A DNA stretch of 64,000 bases from JAAZZY01 sp964612505 (GCA_964612505.1 CAZTEX010000006.1:34077-98076), one strand, 5' to 3'; numbered from the stretch's first letter, positions 35,020 through 44,349 are shown. The notes: generated by a model from the letters alone, not told the origin. Program-made: numbers and translations.

Positions 35020-35432
35020 GTTTCAGCATCAATATAGGCTATTGTACTTTCAAGAACTTCTTTCGAACAATAAATTGGCGCGCGATGACGCAAAGCAATC
35101 AAAAGCGAGTCAGAAGGTCTGGCTTCTACTTCAATAAGATGGGTTAATTCTCCAGGCTGTTCTAAAAGAATTTTAGCAAAATAAGTCGTCTCTTTTAAAT
35201 CATAAATAAGAACTCTAAGAACTTTTAAATTAAGCCCTAAAAAACTGCGATCGATAAAATCAAAAGTCTGAGGCCGCTCTGGAATTTCATTAGAAAAAAA
35301 TTCTTGGGCCACTTGGCCAATGTATGGCTCCATGTAAATAGCAAACTTTTTGTTTTCACCTGCTAAAACCAGCACTGTATAAGTGCGTGTTTGCAAAATT
35401 TTAAATAATGAAAGTTCGACATAATGACTCAT
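35013..35432 (-). CDS. bifunctional nuclease family protein (DUF151)
   Basis: 139 residues. The core signature ARPSDSLLIALRHRAPIY near 105-122 and the preceding EARPSD are those of DUF151 (bifunctional nuclease/UVR-linked) proteins. Function in bacteria is not settled. It overlaps the rpiA stop by 4 bases (ATGA on the minus strand), so the two form an operon rpiA-DUF151, and its 3' end overlaps convergent ptsH by 7 bases. Confidence 0.85.
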   Translation of the reverse strand: MSHYVELSLFKILQTRTYTVLVLAGENKKFAIYMEPYIGQVAQEFFSNEIPERPQTFDFIDRSFLGLNLKVLRVLIYDLKETTYFAKILLEQPGELTHLIEVEARPSDSLLIALRHRAPIYCSKEVLESTIAYIDAETQ

Positions 35433-36112
35433 AAATTATCCTTCACTTCAACTCGTCCATCCAAGTAACCAATAACAACTCTTCCCGCAAGATTCCAAAA
35501 AAAACCTGTCTCTATAACGCCAGGTATTTGGAGAATTTTTTCATCTAACTTTTGTAAGTCATCTGAAAAATGGGAAATCTTTGCATCAAAAATATAATTC
35601 CCATTATCTGTTCTATATAATTGATCCCCTCTTTTACGTAGCTCGCCATCAATTTCAAGTCTTTTAAGTTTCTCAATAATAGAAAGACACCCATAAGAAG
35701 TGAGTTCTATAGGTAAAGGATATGCGCCCAGCTTTTTTACAAGTTTGCTCTCATCAATAACTACAATCATTTCTTTGGCTGCGCAGGCAATAATTTTTTC
35801 TCGAAATAAGGCTCCTCCTCCTCCCTTGATCATCTGCTTTTGATAATCAATTTCATCAGCTCCATCTACATCTATATCAAGTTGTTCTAAATGTTCTGGA
35901 GCAATAAGAGGAATTCCTCCTTGCTCTGCTTGCTTAGCAGAACTTTGCGAGGTAGCTATCGCTTCTATCTTTAATCCTTGTTTACATCGCTCAATCAATT
36001 TCTCAATAAAATAAAACGCTGTCGAACCAGTTCCAAGGCCTACTTTCATTCCATTTTGAAGAAGTTCAGCAGCTTTGTAACCCGCTGCCCGCTTTGCTTT
36101 ATCATTAGACAT
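35429..36112 (-). CDS. rpiA: ribose-5-phosphate isomerase A
   Basis: 227 residues; interconverts ribose-5-phosphate and ribulose-5-phosphate. Motifs: VGLGTGSTAFYFIE (about 23), DVDGADEID (about 81), KGGGGALFREKI (about 93) and VVIDESKLV (about 115). It is the first gene of a leftward pair with the DUF151 gene and diverges from the NIF3 gene. Confidence 0.96.
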   Translation of the reverse strand: MSNDKAKRAAGYKAAELLQNGMKVGLGTGSTAFYFIEKLIERCKQGLKIEAIATSQSSAKQAEQGGIPLIAPEHLEQLDIDVDGADEIDYQKQMIKGGGGALFREKIIACAAKEMIVVIDESKLVKKLGAYPLPIELTSYGCLSIIEKLKRLEIDGELRKRGDQLYRTDNGNYIFDAKISHFSDDLQKLDEKILQIPGVIETGFFWNLAGRVVIGYLDGRVEVKDNL

Positions 36113-36174
36113 AATACTTCTCTACAGGTTATATTTGGATTTAATCCATATGTAAAATAAACTCAATCGGAAAC

Positions 36175-36936
36175 ATGGTCGATTTATATCAGCTCATCGA
36201 TTATTTGGATGATGAGTTAGAAGTATCTACAATTGATGATTTTTGTCCAAATGGACTTCAAGTTGAAGGACAAAATAAAACTGTTCAGCTAATTGCTACG
36301 GCTGTTTCTGCCAGTTTAGAAACTATTCACAAAGCGACTTTATTAAAACCCCAAGTCTTACTTGTTCACCATGGGCTTTTCTGGGACAAAGATTCTCATC
36401 GTATTCTCGGAGTAAAAAAAGAAAAAATAATGAAATTACTCCATCACGGTATTACTCTCTTAGGATATCACCTACCCTTGGATTGTCATAAAGTCTGGGG
36501 TAATAATTGGAATGCAGCTCTGGATATGGGCTGGAAAGATTTAAAGGGCTTTGGTCCGCATTGTGGAAGCGCCCAAATAGGTGTCATAGGAAATGTAGAC
36601 TCCATCCCCATTGAAACTTTTCAAAAGCAGTTAGAAGAATACTACGAGCATCCAGCTCATACAGCTTTAGGCGGCCCCAAAGTCATTAAGAAAGCCGCTT
36701 TAATTTCAGGAGGAGCTCACAAAGAAATAAGAAAAGCAATTGAAGCAAAAGCAGATGCTTTTATTACAGGCTCCTTTGATGAACCCATCTGGCATATTGC
36801 TCATGAAGAAAAAATTAACTTTTTTGCCTTAGGACATTCTCATACTGAACGAGTAGGTCCACAAGCTATTGGCGCTCATCTCGCTAAAAAATTTAATCTT
36901 AAACACCAATTCATTGACATAGAAAACCCCTTTTAA
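36175..36936 (+). CDS. NIF3/DUF34 family protein (GTP cyclohydrolase I type 2 homolog)
   Basis: 253 residues, full length. Metal ligands are visible: LLVHHGLFWD (about 63-72), GYHLPLDCH (about 97) and the C-terminal LGHSHTER (about 222) followed by Glu. Family members are dinuclear-metal hydrolases of uncertain biological role. A homologue exists in Chlamydia. It is followed at once (1 base) by an AsmA-like gene. Confidence 0.88.
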   Translation: MVDLYQLIDYLDDELEVSTIDDFCPNGLQVEGQNKTVQLIATAVSASLETIHKATLLKPQVLLVHHGLFWDKDSHRILGVKKEKIMKLLHHGITLLGYHLPLDCHKVWGNNWNAALDMGWKDLKGFGPHCGSAQIGVIGNVDSIPIETFQKQLEEYYEHPAHTALGGPKVIKKAALISGGAHKEIRKAIEAKADAFITGSFDEPIWHIAHEEKINFFALGHSHTERVGPQAIGAHLAKKFNLKHQFIDIENPF

Positions 36937-36937
36937 C

Positions 36938-37777
36938 ATGTTTAGCTTTATTCGAACTTTAATCTCTGTCGTCATCGTAGTTGTAGCTGTTGCATGTTTT
37001 GTTGTTTGGAATTATCGAGTCACCGCAACAAGCTACATTTTATCCACTGTCTTAAACAACCCTGTGACCATTGGCGATGTTGATATTTCACTCTCCTTTT
37101 CTCGTATTAACGGTAAAAACGTGGGTATTTTAAATCCCCCTCGCTCTAGAGAAATTGTAGAACATGCGATCAAAACACGTGTCTTTGAATTGCAAACTAG
37201 TTTTTTTAATTGGTTTAAAAAAACACTTGTTATTGAAAGAGTGTATCTAGATCGAGTCAATTTTTTCGTGGATATGTATAATGTTTTGGGTACTAAAAAT
37301 AATGTGAAGACGATTATTGGAAATATTCATGCTAGAATAGAAGAGCGTCATCCTTATGGCAAAAAGCATAAACAGCCTGTCATTATCCATTCAATTCTGC
37401 TTCAAGATATCCATTTTTCTTACAGAAATCCATTTTTAACCACGGGTGTCACCGAGCTACCCTCTGTCAATCAAATAGAACTCACCGATTTGGGAACGGG
37501 CCATCCAGTAAGCACTGCACAAATTGTTAGCATTATTACAACGACACTCCTAAAACATTTTGCCGATCTTTCCGGGTTTAAAAATATTGTAGAAAATTTA
37601 CCTAAATTACCTGCAACCTGGTTTAAGAATATTTTCATGAAGCAGGGTTCTGCACAAGCCATCCCCTTAGAAACCTATCTAGATCTTGGCCCTTCTTCCA
37701 CAGAAAAAGTATCTGGATTTTTTAAAAAAATCTTTTCCCCAGCTCGAAGACCAGAAGAAAGTGACGACCTTGAATAA
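36938..37777 (+). CDS. AsmA-like inner-membrane-anchored protein
   Basis: 279 residues. N-terminal transmembrane anchor at about 6-27, then VTIGDVDISLSFSRINGKNVGI, a pattern seen at the start of AsmA/TamB-type periplasmic proteins, followed by beta-strand-rich sequence to about 170 and a helical C-terminal part. Assigned from the N-terminal pattern only. Likely involved in envelope lipid or protein handling, but this is inference. Confidence 0.55.
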   Translation: MFSFIRTLISVVIVVVAVACFVVWNYRVTATSYILSTVLNNPVTIGDVDISLSFSRINGKNVGILNPPRSREIVEHAIKTRVFELQTSFFNWFKKTLVIERVYLDRVNFFVDMYNVLGTKNNVKTIIGNIHARIEERHPYGKKHKQPVIIHSILLQDIHFSYRNPFLTTGVTELPSVNQIELTDLGTGHPVSTAQIVSIITTTLLKHFADLSGFKNIVENLPKLPATWFKNIFMKQGSAQAIPLETYLDLGPSSTEKVSGFFKKIFSPARRPEESDDLE

Positions 37778-37862
37778 GCTCTTATAAGCAAATATGCTTT
37801 CTTTCAAAAAAAGACTTTCTCTCCAATGGCCCTCAACAGACCTTTGAAAACTGTTTGCAAAA

Positions 37863-37868
37863 TATAAT
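37863..37868 (+). promoter_or_regulatory. candidate -10 box of the tRNA-Asn gene
   Basis: A TATAAT ends 32 bases before the tRNA. TTGAAA at 37844 is only 13 bases away, too close for a normal -35. The call is based on the -10 and position. Confidence 0.35.
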
Positions 37869-37900
37869 ATTCTTACAGTAGACTTGTGACTCTTTTTTGT

Positions 37901-37972
37901 TCCGGGTTAGCTCAGTGGTAGAGCAGTTGACTGTTAATCAATTGGTCGCTGGTTCGAATCCAGCATCCGGAG
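37901..37972 (+). tRNA. tRNA-Asn (anticodon GTT)
   Basis: Cloverleaf folds fully: acceptor TCCGGGT/ATCCGGA, D arm GCTC/GAGC, anticodon stem GTTGA/TCAAT with loop CTGTTAA (anticodon GTT at 37933-37935), variable loop TGGTC, and T arm GCTGG/CCAGC around TTCGAAT. Discriminator base G at 37972. CCA is not encoded. A terminator follows. It stands at the left edge of the accessory region. Confidence 0.96.
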
Positions 37973-37981
37973 ACCACATTG

Positions 37982-38017
37982 AAGGGTGCTTTTGCGCAAG
38001 CTTAAGTACCCTTTTTT
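37982..38017 (+). terminator. terminator after tRNA-Asn
   Basis: 10-base stem AAGGGTGCTT / AAGTACCCTT (one G-T pair), 12-base loop holding an inner palindrome AAGCTT, then a T run. Confidence 0.7.
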
Positions 38018-38074
38018 ATTTCATGGTGCATTTTTTAACAACATCACTATTGAAACTATCTGTGTAGGATAAGT

Positions 38075-39238
38075 ATGAATTATAACCATAAAATACTTGT
38101 TATAGGTGCTAGCATAGCCGGACCTATGATTTGTTATTGGCTAAAAAAATATGGTTTCAATCCAACCTTAATAGAAAGAAGCGAACAATTAAGAACGGGT
38201 GGGTACGCCATAGACATTCGCGGTATTGCTGTAGATGTTGTCAAAAAAATGGGTATATATGATGATATATATGCAAAACGCACATCGGTATTGTCACAGC
38301 GCTATGTGGATGCTGATGGTCAAACTCTATCAGAGGAACACGGTGAAAAAGCTAGTTTCAGAGAAGGCAATGATGTTGAGATCGTTCGTGGTGAATTGGT
38401 TAATATTTTATTACAAGCCATTCCTGATGTGCCTTGCCATTTCCATAAAGAAATAATAAGCCTTACGCAAAAAGATCAGTCTGTCGAAGTGACTTTTAAG
38501 GATGGCCACATCGGGTGCTATGATTTGGTGATGGCGGCAGATGGGTTACACTCGTCGACTAGAAAGATGACCTTTTCAAACGAAGATTGTCAACTCTTCA
38601 ATCTAGGCTCTTACATCAGCATTTTTAGTATACCAAATTATTTACATCTCAATAGAACTGAAGTCTCATTCGTAAAAGATCAAAAATTCATCGGTATTAT
38701 TAGCGATAAAAATTCTGATAGAGCACTTGTACGTTTTGCATTTCGAGCCAAGAAAGTGTTAAGTGGCATCGCCAATGAAAGAGGACAAAAAAAGTGTCTT
38801 AGAGATTTATTCTATGATTTGGGATGGGAGTCGAATAAGATACTCGATCTTATGAATGACAGTGACGATTTCTATTTTGACTCCATTGCCCAGATAAAAA
38901 TGGACTCATGGACTAAAGGTCGTGTCGCATTGCTGGGCGATGCCGGGTATTGTGCTTCGCCATTGTCTGGCCAGGGCACTAATTTGGCCATTGTCGGGGC
39001 TTATATCTTAGCAGGTGAACTAAGATCAGCAGAAGGTGATTATTCCGTGGCCTTTAAGCGTTATAATGAACTAATGCGTCCGCTTGTTGATGCCAGTCAA
39101 GACTTAGGTGCTTGGGTACAGGAGAGCTATCTTCCGGAAGGTGAAGCCTCGAAAGAGATCATAGAACAGCGTTCAAGTGTGATTATAGAAAAAATTAAAG
39201 CGGTGTCGAATGCTCTTTCATTACCCGATTATGTGTGA
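38075..39238 (+). CDS. FAD-dependent monooxygenase, TetX-like
   Basis: 387 residues. N-terminal GxGxxG-type FAD motif ILVIGASIAGPMICYWL (about 5-21), a DG motif (MAADGLHSS, about 157) and the second FAD motif GRVALLGDAGYCASPLSGQG near 290. It resembles the Tet(X)/PHBH group, which hydroxylates small ring compounds, in some members tetracycline. No antibiotic resistance can be claimed. First gene after the tRNA; start supported by AGGATAAGT. By eye its base composition is less AT-rich than the flanking genes. Confidence 0.85.
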   Translation: MNYNHKILVIGASIAGPMICYWLKKYGFNPTLIERSEQLRTGGYAIDIRGIAVDVVKKMGIYDDIYAKRTSVLSQRYVDADGQTLSEEHGEKASFREGNDVEIVRGELVNILLQAIPDVPCHFHKEIISLTQKDQSVEVTFKDGHIGCYDLVMAADGLHSSTRKMTFSNEDCQLFNLGSYISIFSIPNYLHLNRTEVSFVKDQKFIGIISDKNSDRALVRFAFRAKKVLSGIANERGQKKCLRDLFYDLGWESNKILDLMNDSDDFYFDSIAQIKMDSWTKGRVALLGDAGYCASPLSGQGTNLAIVGAYILAGELRSAEGDYSVAFKRYNELMRPLVDASQDLGAWVQESYLPEGEASKEIIEQRSSVIIEKIKAVSNALSLPDYV

Positions 39239-39460
39239 AAACATGAGCTCTTGTTAAATAATTTTTTACTAAGAAAGGTTCTATAAGTTGCAGACACCCA
39301 GTGGAAAAGATACACCAAATATGGGTGGGGCTGAACTCTAAATCTATTTGTGATGCATAAAATCCTTGTCGCCAAGGAAACAATTTTTAATTTTCTTAAT
39401 TGCTCTCTTCTTCCAAAAAAACACAAGCTTTCAATCCCATCACTTATTGGCATGATCTGA

Positions 39461-41410
39461 CTACTCATTGGAGCCGAGAAGATGCTTTTTGACAAATTCT
39501 ATGGATGCGTAAAACAGAAAATCTACATTTTCTTTCTTTGCAAAACCATGACCTTCATTTTTGGCTGTTAGAAACCATACAGGTGTATGAATGCCCTTTA
39601 GAGTTTTGACGATCTGTTCACTTTCAGAATAAGGAACACGAGGATCCATCAATCCTTGGACAACAAATATTGGTTTAGTAATAGCTTTAGCGTGATTAAT
39701 GGGCGCAATAGATGTTAGAAAATCGCGTACGGCAGGAATTCTTTCATCACCATAGACAGCGCGGCGTAGATCTCGCCGGCGTATTTCGGTATTTTCCAAA
39801 AAGGTGACTAAATTTGACATTCCTACAACTGATAGTGAACAAGCGATCTTCTCATTATAGCGTGTAGCCACTGCTAGAGCAGCATGGCCGCCATAACTGC
39901 CACCTGATACCATAATACGATCACCATCTAAACCAGGTTGTGCTTTCACCCAATCTAAAAGAGCATTTAAATCTTCATAAGCATCCGTTCGTTGCAAACC
40001 ATTGGGTAATTGTAGAAAAGTTTTTCCATACCCTGTAGACCCTCTGATATTAGGAAACAATAAAGCAACTCCAAGTTCATCGATATAGTAGTTGTCTGAC
40101 CCTAAAAATTCAGGTCTAAATTGAGCTTCAGGCCCTCCATGGATGACAATGTTCACAGGTAACTTCGCTTGATTTGCATTTAAAGGGCGATAGAGAAAAC
40201 CACTAATTTGCCTTCCATCGAAAGACTCCCAGGTGACCAACTCAGGTTCCACGAAATGGTCTGTTTCCATCGAAGATGTGTTTTTCGTCAGCCGCTTCAT
40301 ATGACCACTACTTAGCTCTAGAGTATAAATATCATTCACTGTTTTAGCGCCGCTTAAATTGAAACGCAGGCTTTGACCATCTTTTTCCCATTTGATTTTA
40401 CCGATAACACCAAGGGGTATTTCTTTAAGCACACGCCCCTCTTTGCCATTTTCTGACAAAGTTAACAGGTGGCTATAGCTGATGCCATTTTCATTGCTCA
40501 CGCACACAATTTGTTTACCGCTTGGAGAAATCTTATATACATCGATATCCCAATTGATATGCTGAGTCAAATAGGTTAATTGGCCTGTTTTTAGATCCAA
40601 GTTAGCCAGCGTTTGAAATTCATAATCTTTGTCAGTAAGAAAGAAAATACTGTTTCCATCAGGACTATAACGACCTTGTGAGTAAGCAATTTGCTCTCCT
40701 TGTTTTTTAGGGGTAAGCAATGTAAGACGACATTCAACAAGGCTAAGAGACCAAAGATTACTTTCATTTGCAGAAAGATACTCTGATAATAATAGCTTCG
40801 TACCATCGGGTGACCAATCATCAATGGACCAGCTATCACCACTAGAAAATTCCCTTACTAAATATTTGGAGGCTGGATTTAGAGGATCAATGATATACAC
40901 ATCTTGGTCTTTACCGTTGCGCTCATTGGAGGTAAAAGCCATTTTATCACCTTTTGGAGACCAAACGCCCAGTCCATTGCGTGATTTACCGTCCGTGAGC
41001 AACGTGATGCAACCGGTATCAAAATCATAGCGATAATTTTGATATTTTTCAGTACCATTAACGTCTTTACTAAACACGCAGTATCGCCCTTCTGTCGGTT
41101 GATAAAGAGCATCTGCAATAGCATCTGAGAAAGTAGTCAAGCATTTAGGCTCACTATCAGCATCGTCTACCATATGCAACTGCATGACTTGACCTTTTTC
41201 AGGACGCATTTTGACGAGCATTTGTGCTTTTGTAGGGTGTAAATCTAAAAATCGGGTAGAACGAAAATCGGTATACTTTTGAACGCGCGTAGCAATGTCT
41301 GAAGGAATATCAGGTAATCCATCCGCTATTAAATTAACATTTGGAACTAACGCATTAGCAAAAGCAAAAGAGCTATAACCCAATAAAAAGAGAGAGAGTA
41401 TGTACTTCAC
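39461..41410 (-). CDS. exported S9-family prolyl oligopeptidase-like peptidase
   Basis: 649 residues; GTG start with AGGA upstream. Signal peptide about 1-18 (ending AFAN). Residues about 30-370 form a beta-propeller (WSPKGDKMAF, WSPDGTKLLL repeats); the C-terminal alpha/beta hydrolase has Ser505 (GGSYGGH), Asp589 (LMDPRVP) and His621 (EGHGF), so the triad is complete. Exported serine peptidase that likely cuts peptides in the periplasm or beyond. The gene stands alone in the accessory region, so acquisition is possible. Confidence 0.88.
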   Translation of the reverse strand: MKYILSLFLLGYSSFAFANALVPNVNLIADGLPDIPSDIATRVQKYTDFRSTRFLDLHPTKAQMLVKMRPEKGQVMQLHMVDDADSEPKCLTTFSDAIADALYQPTEGRYCVFSKDVNGTEKYQNYRYDFDTGCITLLTDGKSRNGLGVWSPKGDKMAFTSNERNGKDQDVYIIDPLNPASKYLVREFSSGDSWSIDDWSPDGTKLLLSEYLSANESNLWSLSLVECRLTLLTPKKQGEQIAYSQGRYSPDGNSIFFLTDKDYEFQTLANLDLKTGQLTYLTQHINWDIDVYKISPSGKQIVCVSNENGISYSHLLTLSENGKEGRVLKEIPLGVIGKIKWEKDGQSLRFNLSGAKTVNDIYTLELSSGHMKRLTKNTSSMETDHFVEPELVTWESFDGRQISGFLYRPLNANQAKLPVNIVIHGGPEAQFRPEFLGSDNYYIDELGVALLFPNIRGSTGYGKTFLQLPNGLQRTDAYEDLNALLDWVKAQPGLDGDRIMVSGGSYGGHAALAVATRYNEKIACSLSVVGMSNLVTFLENTEIRRRDLRRAVYGDERIPAVRDFLTSIAPINHAKAITKPIFVVQGLMDPRVPYSESEQIVKTLKGIHTPVWFLTAKNEGHGFAKKENVDFLFYASIEFVKKHLLGSNE

Positions 41411-41640
41411 AAAAAAACATCCTTCTTATGAATGATTCAAGCAGCCTTAAGAGAACCTCTCTATGCTGCCAACTAGAGTGAAACTGAAATATAAAAGAAT
41501 CTTTAAATAGGTCAAAGTGAATTTTTTAAATCCTTTGCTTGGGCTATTTCCAACCATTTATTAACTGGTTTTGATACAATTTCGAGCCGTTGTTTTGATT
41601 CCAAATATTTGGACATGAGTAAAAATAGTTCTATAGGAGA

Positions 41641-41820
41641 TCGAAAACGCAATATCTTTTAGTTCATGGCGCATGGCAAGGAGGATGGTGCTGGGAATTT
41701 TTAACTGCAGAACTGCAAAAACTAGGTCATACTGTTTCATGCTTAGATCTTCCTGGGCACGGAAAGAATTCATTTCCTTTGTCAAAAGTAACATATGACC
41801 CATGGCTTTATGATCCATAG
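41641..41820 (+). pseudogene. alpha/beta hydrolase fragment (N-terminal end only)
   Basis: The frame reads QYLLVHGAWQGGWCWEF, then HTVSCLDLPGHG, the N-terminal part of a salicylate-esterase-like alpha/beta hydrolase, and stops at TAG 41818-41820. There is no ATG in frame, though AGGAG stands at the expected spot (41635-41639), so the start codon is lost and the catalytic part is missing. The homology stops where the ATPase relic begins on the other strand. Confidence 0.65.
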
Positions 41821-42057
41821 GCAAGATTCTATCATCTTCAAAGTTAAGATACAAAATGCGATTTAGATCTATTTTTCAGACAATAATTCTCGAATTGTTT
41901 GAAATAAAAAGTAAGTTTTTCCTGACCGCCTCATACCAATAGCCACCTTAATGAGGTTTTTGGCTTCAGGAAATTGATAAGCACGAGAGATACTTTTTTC
42001 AGTTAAAGAAAGTGCTGCGTGAAACTCTGCCTGCAATATCTCTAAAATCGACCCCAC
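41815..42057 (-). pseudogene. AAA_14/DUF4143-type ATPase fragment, frameshifted
   Basis: GTG start with GGAG upstream. 62 residues include the Walker A GMRRSGKT (about 41-48), then a TAG. If one A is restored in the AAAAA run at 41872-41876, the frame continues as NRILYLNFEDDRILPMD, the expected next block of these ATPases, until about 41815. The rest of the gene is gone and replaced by the hydrolase relic. Such ATPases are common in mobile islands. Confidence 0.7.
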
Positions 42058-42257
42058 GCCTACTCTCCTTTATAAGGACAATAACAACACATCTCGCACT
42101 TTCATGGAAGGATAATAACAAGAAATACACCCTTCCTCAAAAGGAAAGCTCGCTATAAACTTTAAGATACTAGCTAAGACTTATATCAATTAGCACTTAA
42201 AGCCTACTTGACTGCTTAAATGGGCAAACTGCCCCAATGCCCCCTTGACTCAAGCTC

Positions 42258-43241
42258 TTATTGAGCAGAACAGAGATTTGCCGGAAAAAGAGGTCCTTTT
42301 GAAAAGCGCTCTCCTGCAGGGTCGGAGTAAACATCTGCAAAATTTTGATAAACCCGAGACTCCGTTGGATTCCAAAACGGTGGACTTTCAGCATGAATAA
42401 CATTTAAAATGGTCTCTACTGTTTCAAAAACAGGTCTCCCCTCTCTCATGAAGGCGCGCCAGTGATCCAATTTAGTTTCCATTTGCGGGTAAGGATTTTC
42501 TTGGTTTTCAAATCTCTGACCAACAGCAGCAGCGGTCTCAAAATTAGTAAGAACAGGTCCGGGGTGAATATTTGCCACTGCAATATTGTAACCTGCTTCT
42601 TTTAAATCATTTTTTAATTGAGAGGTATAATGCTCGACCATTGCTTTACTCCCAGAATAAAAACATTGTTGCATGCTAGGAAGCGGCCCAACAATACTAC
42701 TAATCGTAATGATTAATCCCGAATTTTGCGCTCTCATGATAGGCAAGGCTGCGTTTGTTACTTTGACAACACCTAGCACATTGGTTTCAAAGATATGCTG
42801 GATTTGTGAGACGCTCATTGATTCTGCAGCACCTACAATTCCAAAACCAGCATTATTGATTAAGATATCGATGTGGCCAATCGATTGCATCAATGCATGG
42901 ATGTTTTCTTCGTTATCTGTAACATCTAATTTTTTCACCAAGAGGTTTGGATATTCTTTGGCAAGAGCTAATAATTTAAAGCTATTTTCAGGTGAGCGCG
43001 CCGATGCAACCACTCTAAAGCCATCTTTTGCTAGTCTTTCTGCAACTGCGAGTCCAATTCCGCTCGATGCTCCAGTAACAAAGACCGTGGTTTCATGATT
43101 TAATTTTTTTCCCATAAAATTGCCCTTTTCTGTTTGCTTTGTATATGCCGCCCCTGCAGCAAAGAGGCTAAAAGGGTGGAAGACTAAAAGTAAGGCTATA
43201 ATTATTTTGCTTATCTTCCATCTTAGGTTACTTTGATTCAT
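42258..43241 (-). CDS. short-chain dehydrogenase with an N-terminal export-like segment
   Basis: 327 residues from an ATG with AAGGA upstream. TGASSGIG at 56-63, NNAG at 129-132, SSIVG, and the catalytic Tyr195/Lys199 in YSGSKAM make a complete classical SDR. Residues 1-42 form a positively charged start plus a hydrophobic segment (IIIALLLVF...) resembling a signal peptide or anchor. An alternative start at codon 43 (position 43115, MGKKLN) has AAGGG before it and would give a normal cytosolic SDR. Substrate unknown. Confidence 0.85.
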   Translation of the reverse strand: MNQSNLRWKISKIIIALLLVFHPFSLFAAGAAYTKQTEKGNFMGKKLNHETTVFVTGASSGIGLAVAERLAKDGFRVVASARSPENSFKLLALAKEYPNLLVKKLDVTDNEENIHALMQSIGHIDILINNAGFGIVGAAESMSVSQIQHIFETNVLGVVKVTNAALPIMRAQNSGLIITISSIVGPLPSMQQCFYSGSKAMVEHYTSQLKNDLKEAGYNIAVANIHPGPVLTNFETAAAVGQRFENQENPYPQMETKLDHWRAFMREGRPVFETVETILNVIHAESPPFWNPTESRVYQNFADVYSDPAGERFSKGPLFPANLCSAQ

Positions 43242-43326
43242 CTAAAATATCCTTGGCAAATGCAATAAAGATGAGTTTTATATTTGTTTTTGTCAAGACA
43301 CCGAGTGTTGAAAAAGAGAAGCTCTG

Positions 43327-43848
43327 TTAGTTTTTGATGATTCTACTTTTTAGACGCCAACCTTTAAAATAAAGAACATCTCCTTGAACGGGGATTTTTT
43401 CAGAACTTGTTTCTAAAAATTCAATATGAGGAGTATATCCTTTAGGGTTGATCGTCTTGGGCTTTGTTTTATCAGTAAGAGAGCCAAACTGTTGATCGAT
43501 CAAAAATTGATATAGCTTGCTATTGATGGAGGCAAATCGAGCTGTTGTTTCAGGATCAGCTTCCAGGATATGATATCCATTATTAAAGCCATTGGTATTA
43601 AAAGATTCTACCACAAAGCCTTTATGAACATTCTTTTTGAGTAAGCTGCTATTTTCGCTGCTAAATAGGGTTAAAGCTTCCATCAATTTTGCCTGGTTGA
43701 CATCTTTGATATGGCCAATAGTCATATGCATCTGATTTTTTGTTTGCCACAGTTTGTTATCATGATTGGTTACTAAAAGCTCAATGACGACGTCACTGGC
43801 AAATAAAGAACAGAAAGAGAAGAAGAAAGAAAAAACAATCAGCCTCAT
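43327..43848 (-). CDS. exported 2H-phosphoesterase-like protein
   Basis: 173 residues with a signal peptide about 1-17 (ending LFAS). His41-x-Thr43 in MHMTIGHI and a second site His141-x-Glu143 in TPHIEFL, about 100 residues apart, follow the two-motif layout of 2H phosphoesterases (HxT/S twice). The second motif ends in Glu instead of Thr/Ser, so activity is uncertain. Known members act on RNA or cyclic phosphates. An exported form is unusual. Inferred from motif spacing alone. Confidence 0.5.
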   Translation of the reverse strand: MRLIVFSFFFSFCSLFASDVVIELLVTNHDNKLWQTKNQMHMTIGHIKDVNQAKLMEALTLFSSENSSLLKKNVHKGFVVESFNTNGFNNGYHILEADPETTARFASINSKLYQFLIDQQFGSLTDKTKPKTINPKGYTPHIEFLETSSEKIPVQGDVLYFKGWRLKSRIIKN

Positions 43849-43945
43849 TTTAGCTTAACTCTACATTCAAAATCATAACAACGAATAAAAATACCAAGAT
43901 ATCTCTTTTAGTGGAACTACTGTCTAATAGAGCTCACTAAAGGTT

Positions 43946-44335
43946 TTAACATCCCGATCCCGAAGAAAGAACAGCTGGGTACAGATTTTTTTGCTGAAGT
44001 GTGTAATTTTTATTAGGAACAACAAGAATCCAGCTAGTGACATATTCAGGGGTTTTACTGCCACTTGTCCAAACGCAAATACGAAAATATTTTGCATTTG
44101 AAGGAACCTTGATTTGATTTTTACCTTTTTTTGTAAAAGCCAAATCAGATTGCTCATCATTTTGATACATTGTTGCAATCGATTTTTGATTGAGTTCTTG
44201 AGAAGAAGCCGCCCATTGAATGCCCATATTGCCTTTAGATTTTGTATCAATGTAACTAGTTTGATTATCGATGGTAATCATATCCGCAAATAAAGCAGTG
44301 GTGGCAAATAAAGAAAGAAAAAGAATTTTTTTCAT
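43946..44335 (-). CDS. exported unknown protein
   Basis: 129 residues from the ATG at 44335 with AGGA upstream; a longer frame to 44383 runs into the acetamidase stop. Signal peptide about 1-18 (ending LFAD). Mature part is beta-rich with no family recognised and ends in a short SGSGC tail. It lies 14 bases downstream of the acetamidase gene, so probably in its transcript. Confidence 0.7.
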   Translation of the reverse strand: MKKILFLSLFATTALFADMITIDNQTSYIDTKSKGNMGIQWAASSQELNQKSIATMYQNDEQSDLAFTKKGKNQIKVPSNAKYFRICVWTSGSKTPEYVTSWILVVPNKNYTLQQKNLYPAVLSSGSGC

Positions 44336-44349
44336 AGTATTTCCTAGAG

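Noticed and set aside
38075..39238. Tetracycline resistance gene
   Set aside because: Only family-level similarity to Tet(X) is visible; specificity cannot be read from the motifs.
39229..39495. 88-codon minus-strand frame between the monooxygenase and the S9 peptidase
   Set aside because: Overlaps the peptidase end out of frame and resembles no family; the 222-base gap holds no gene I can support.
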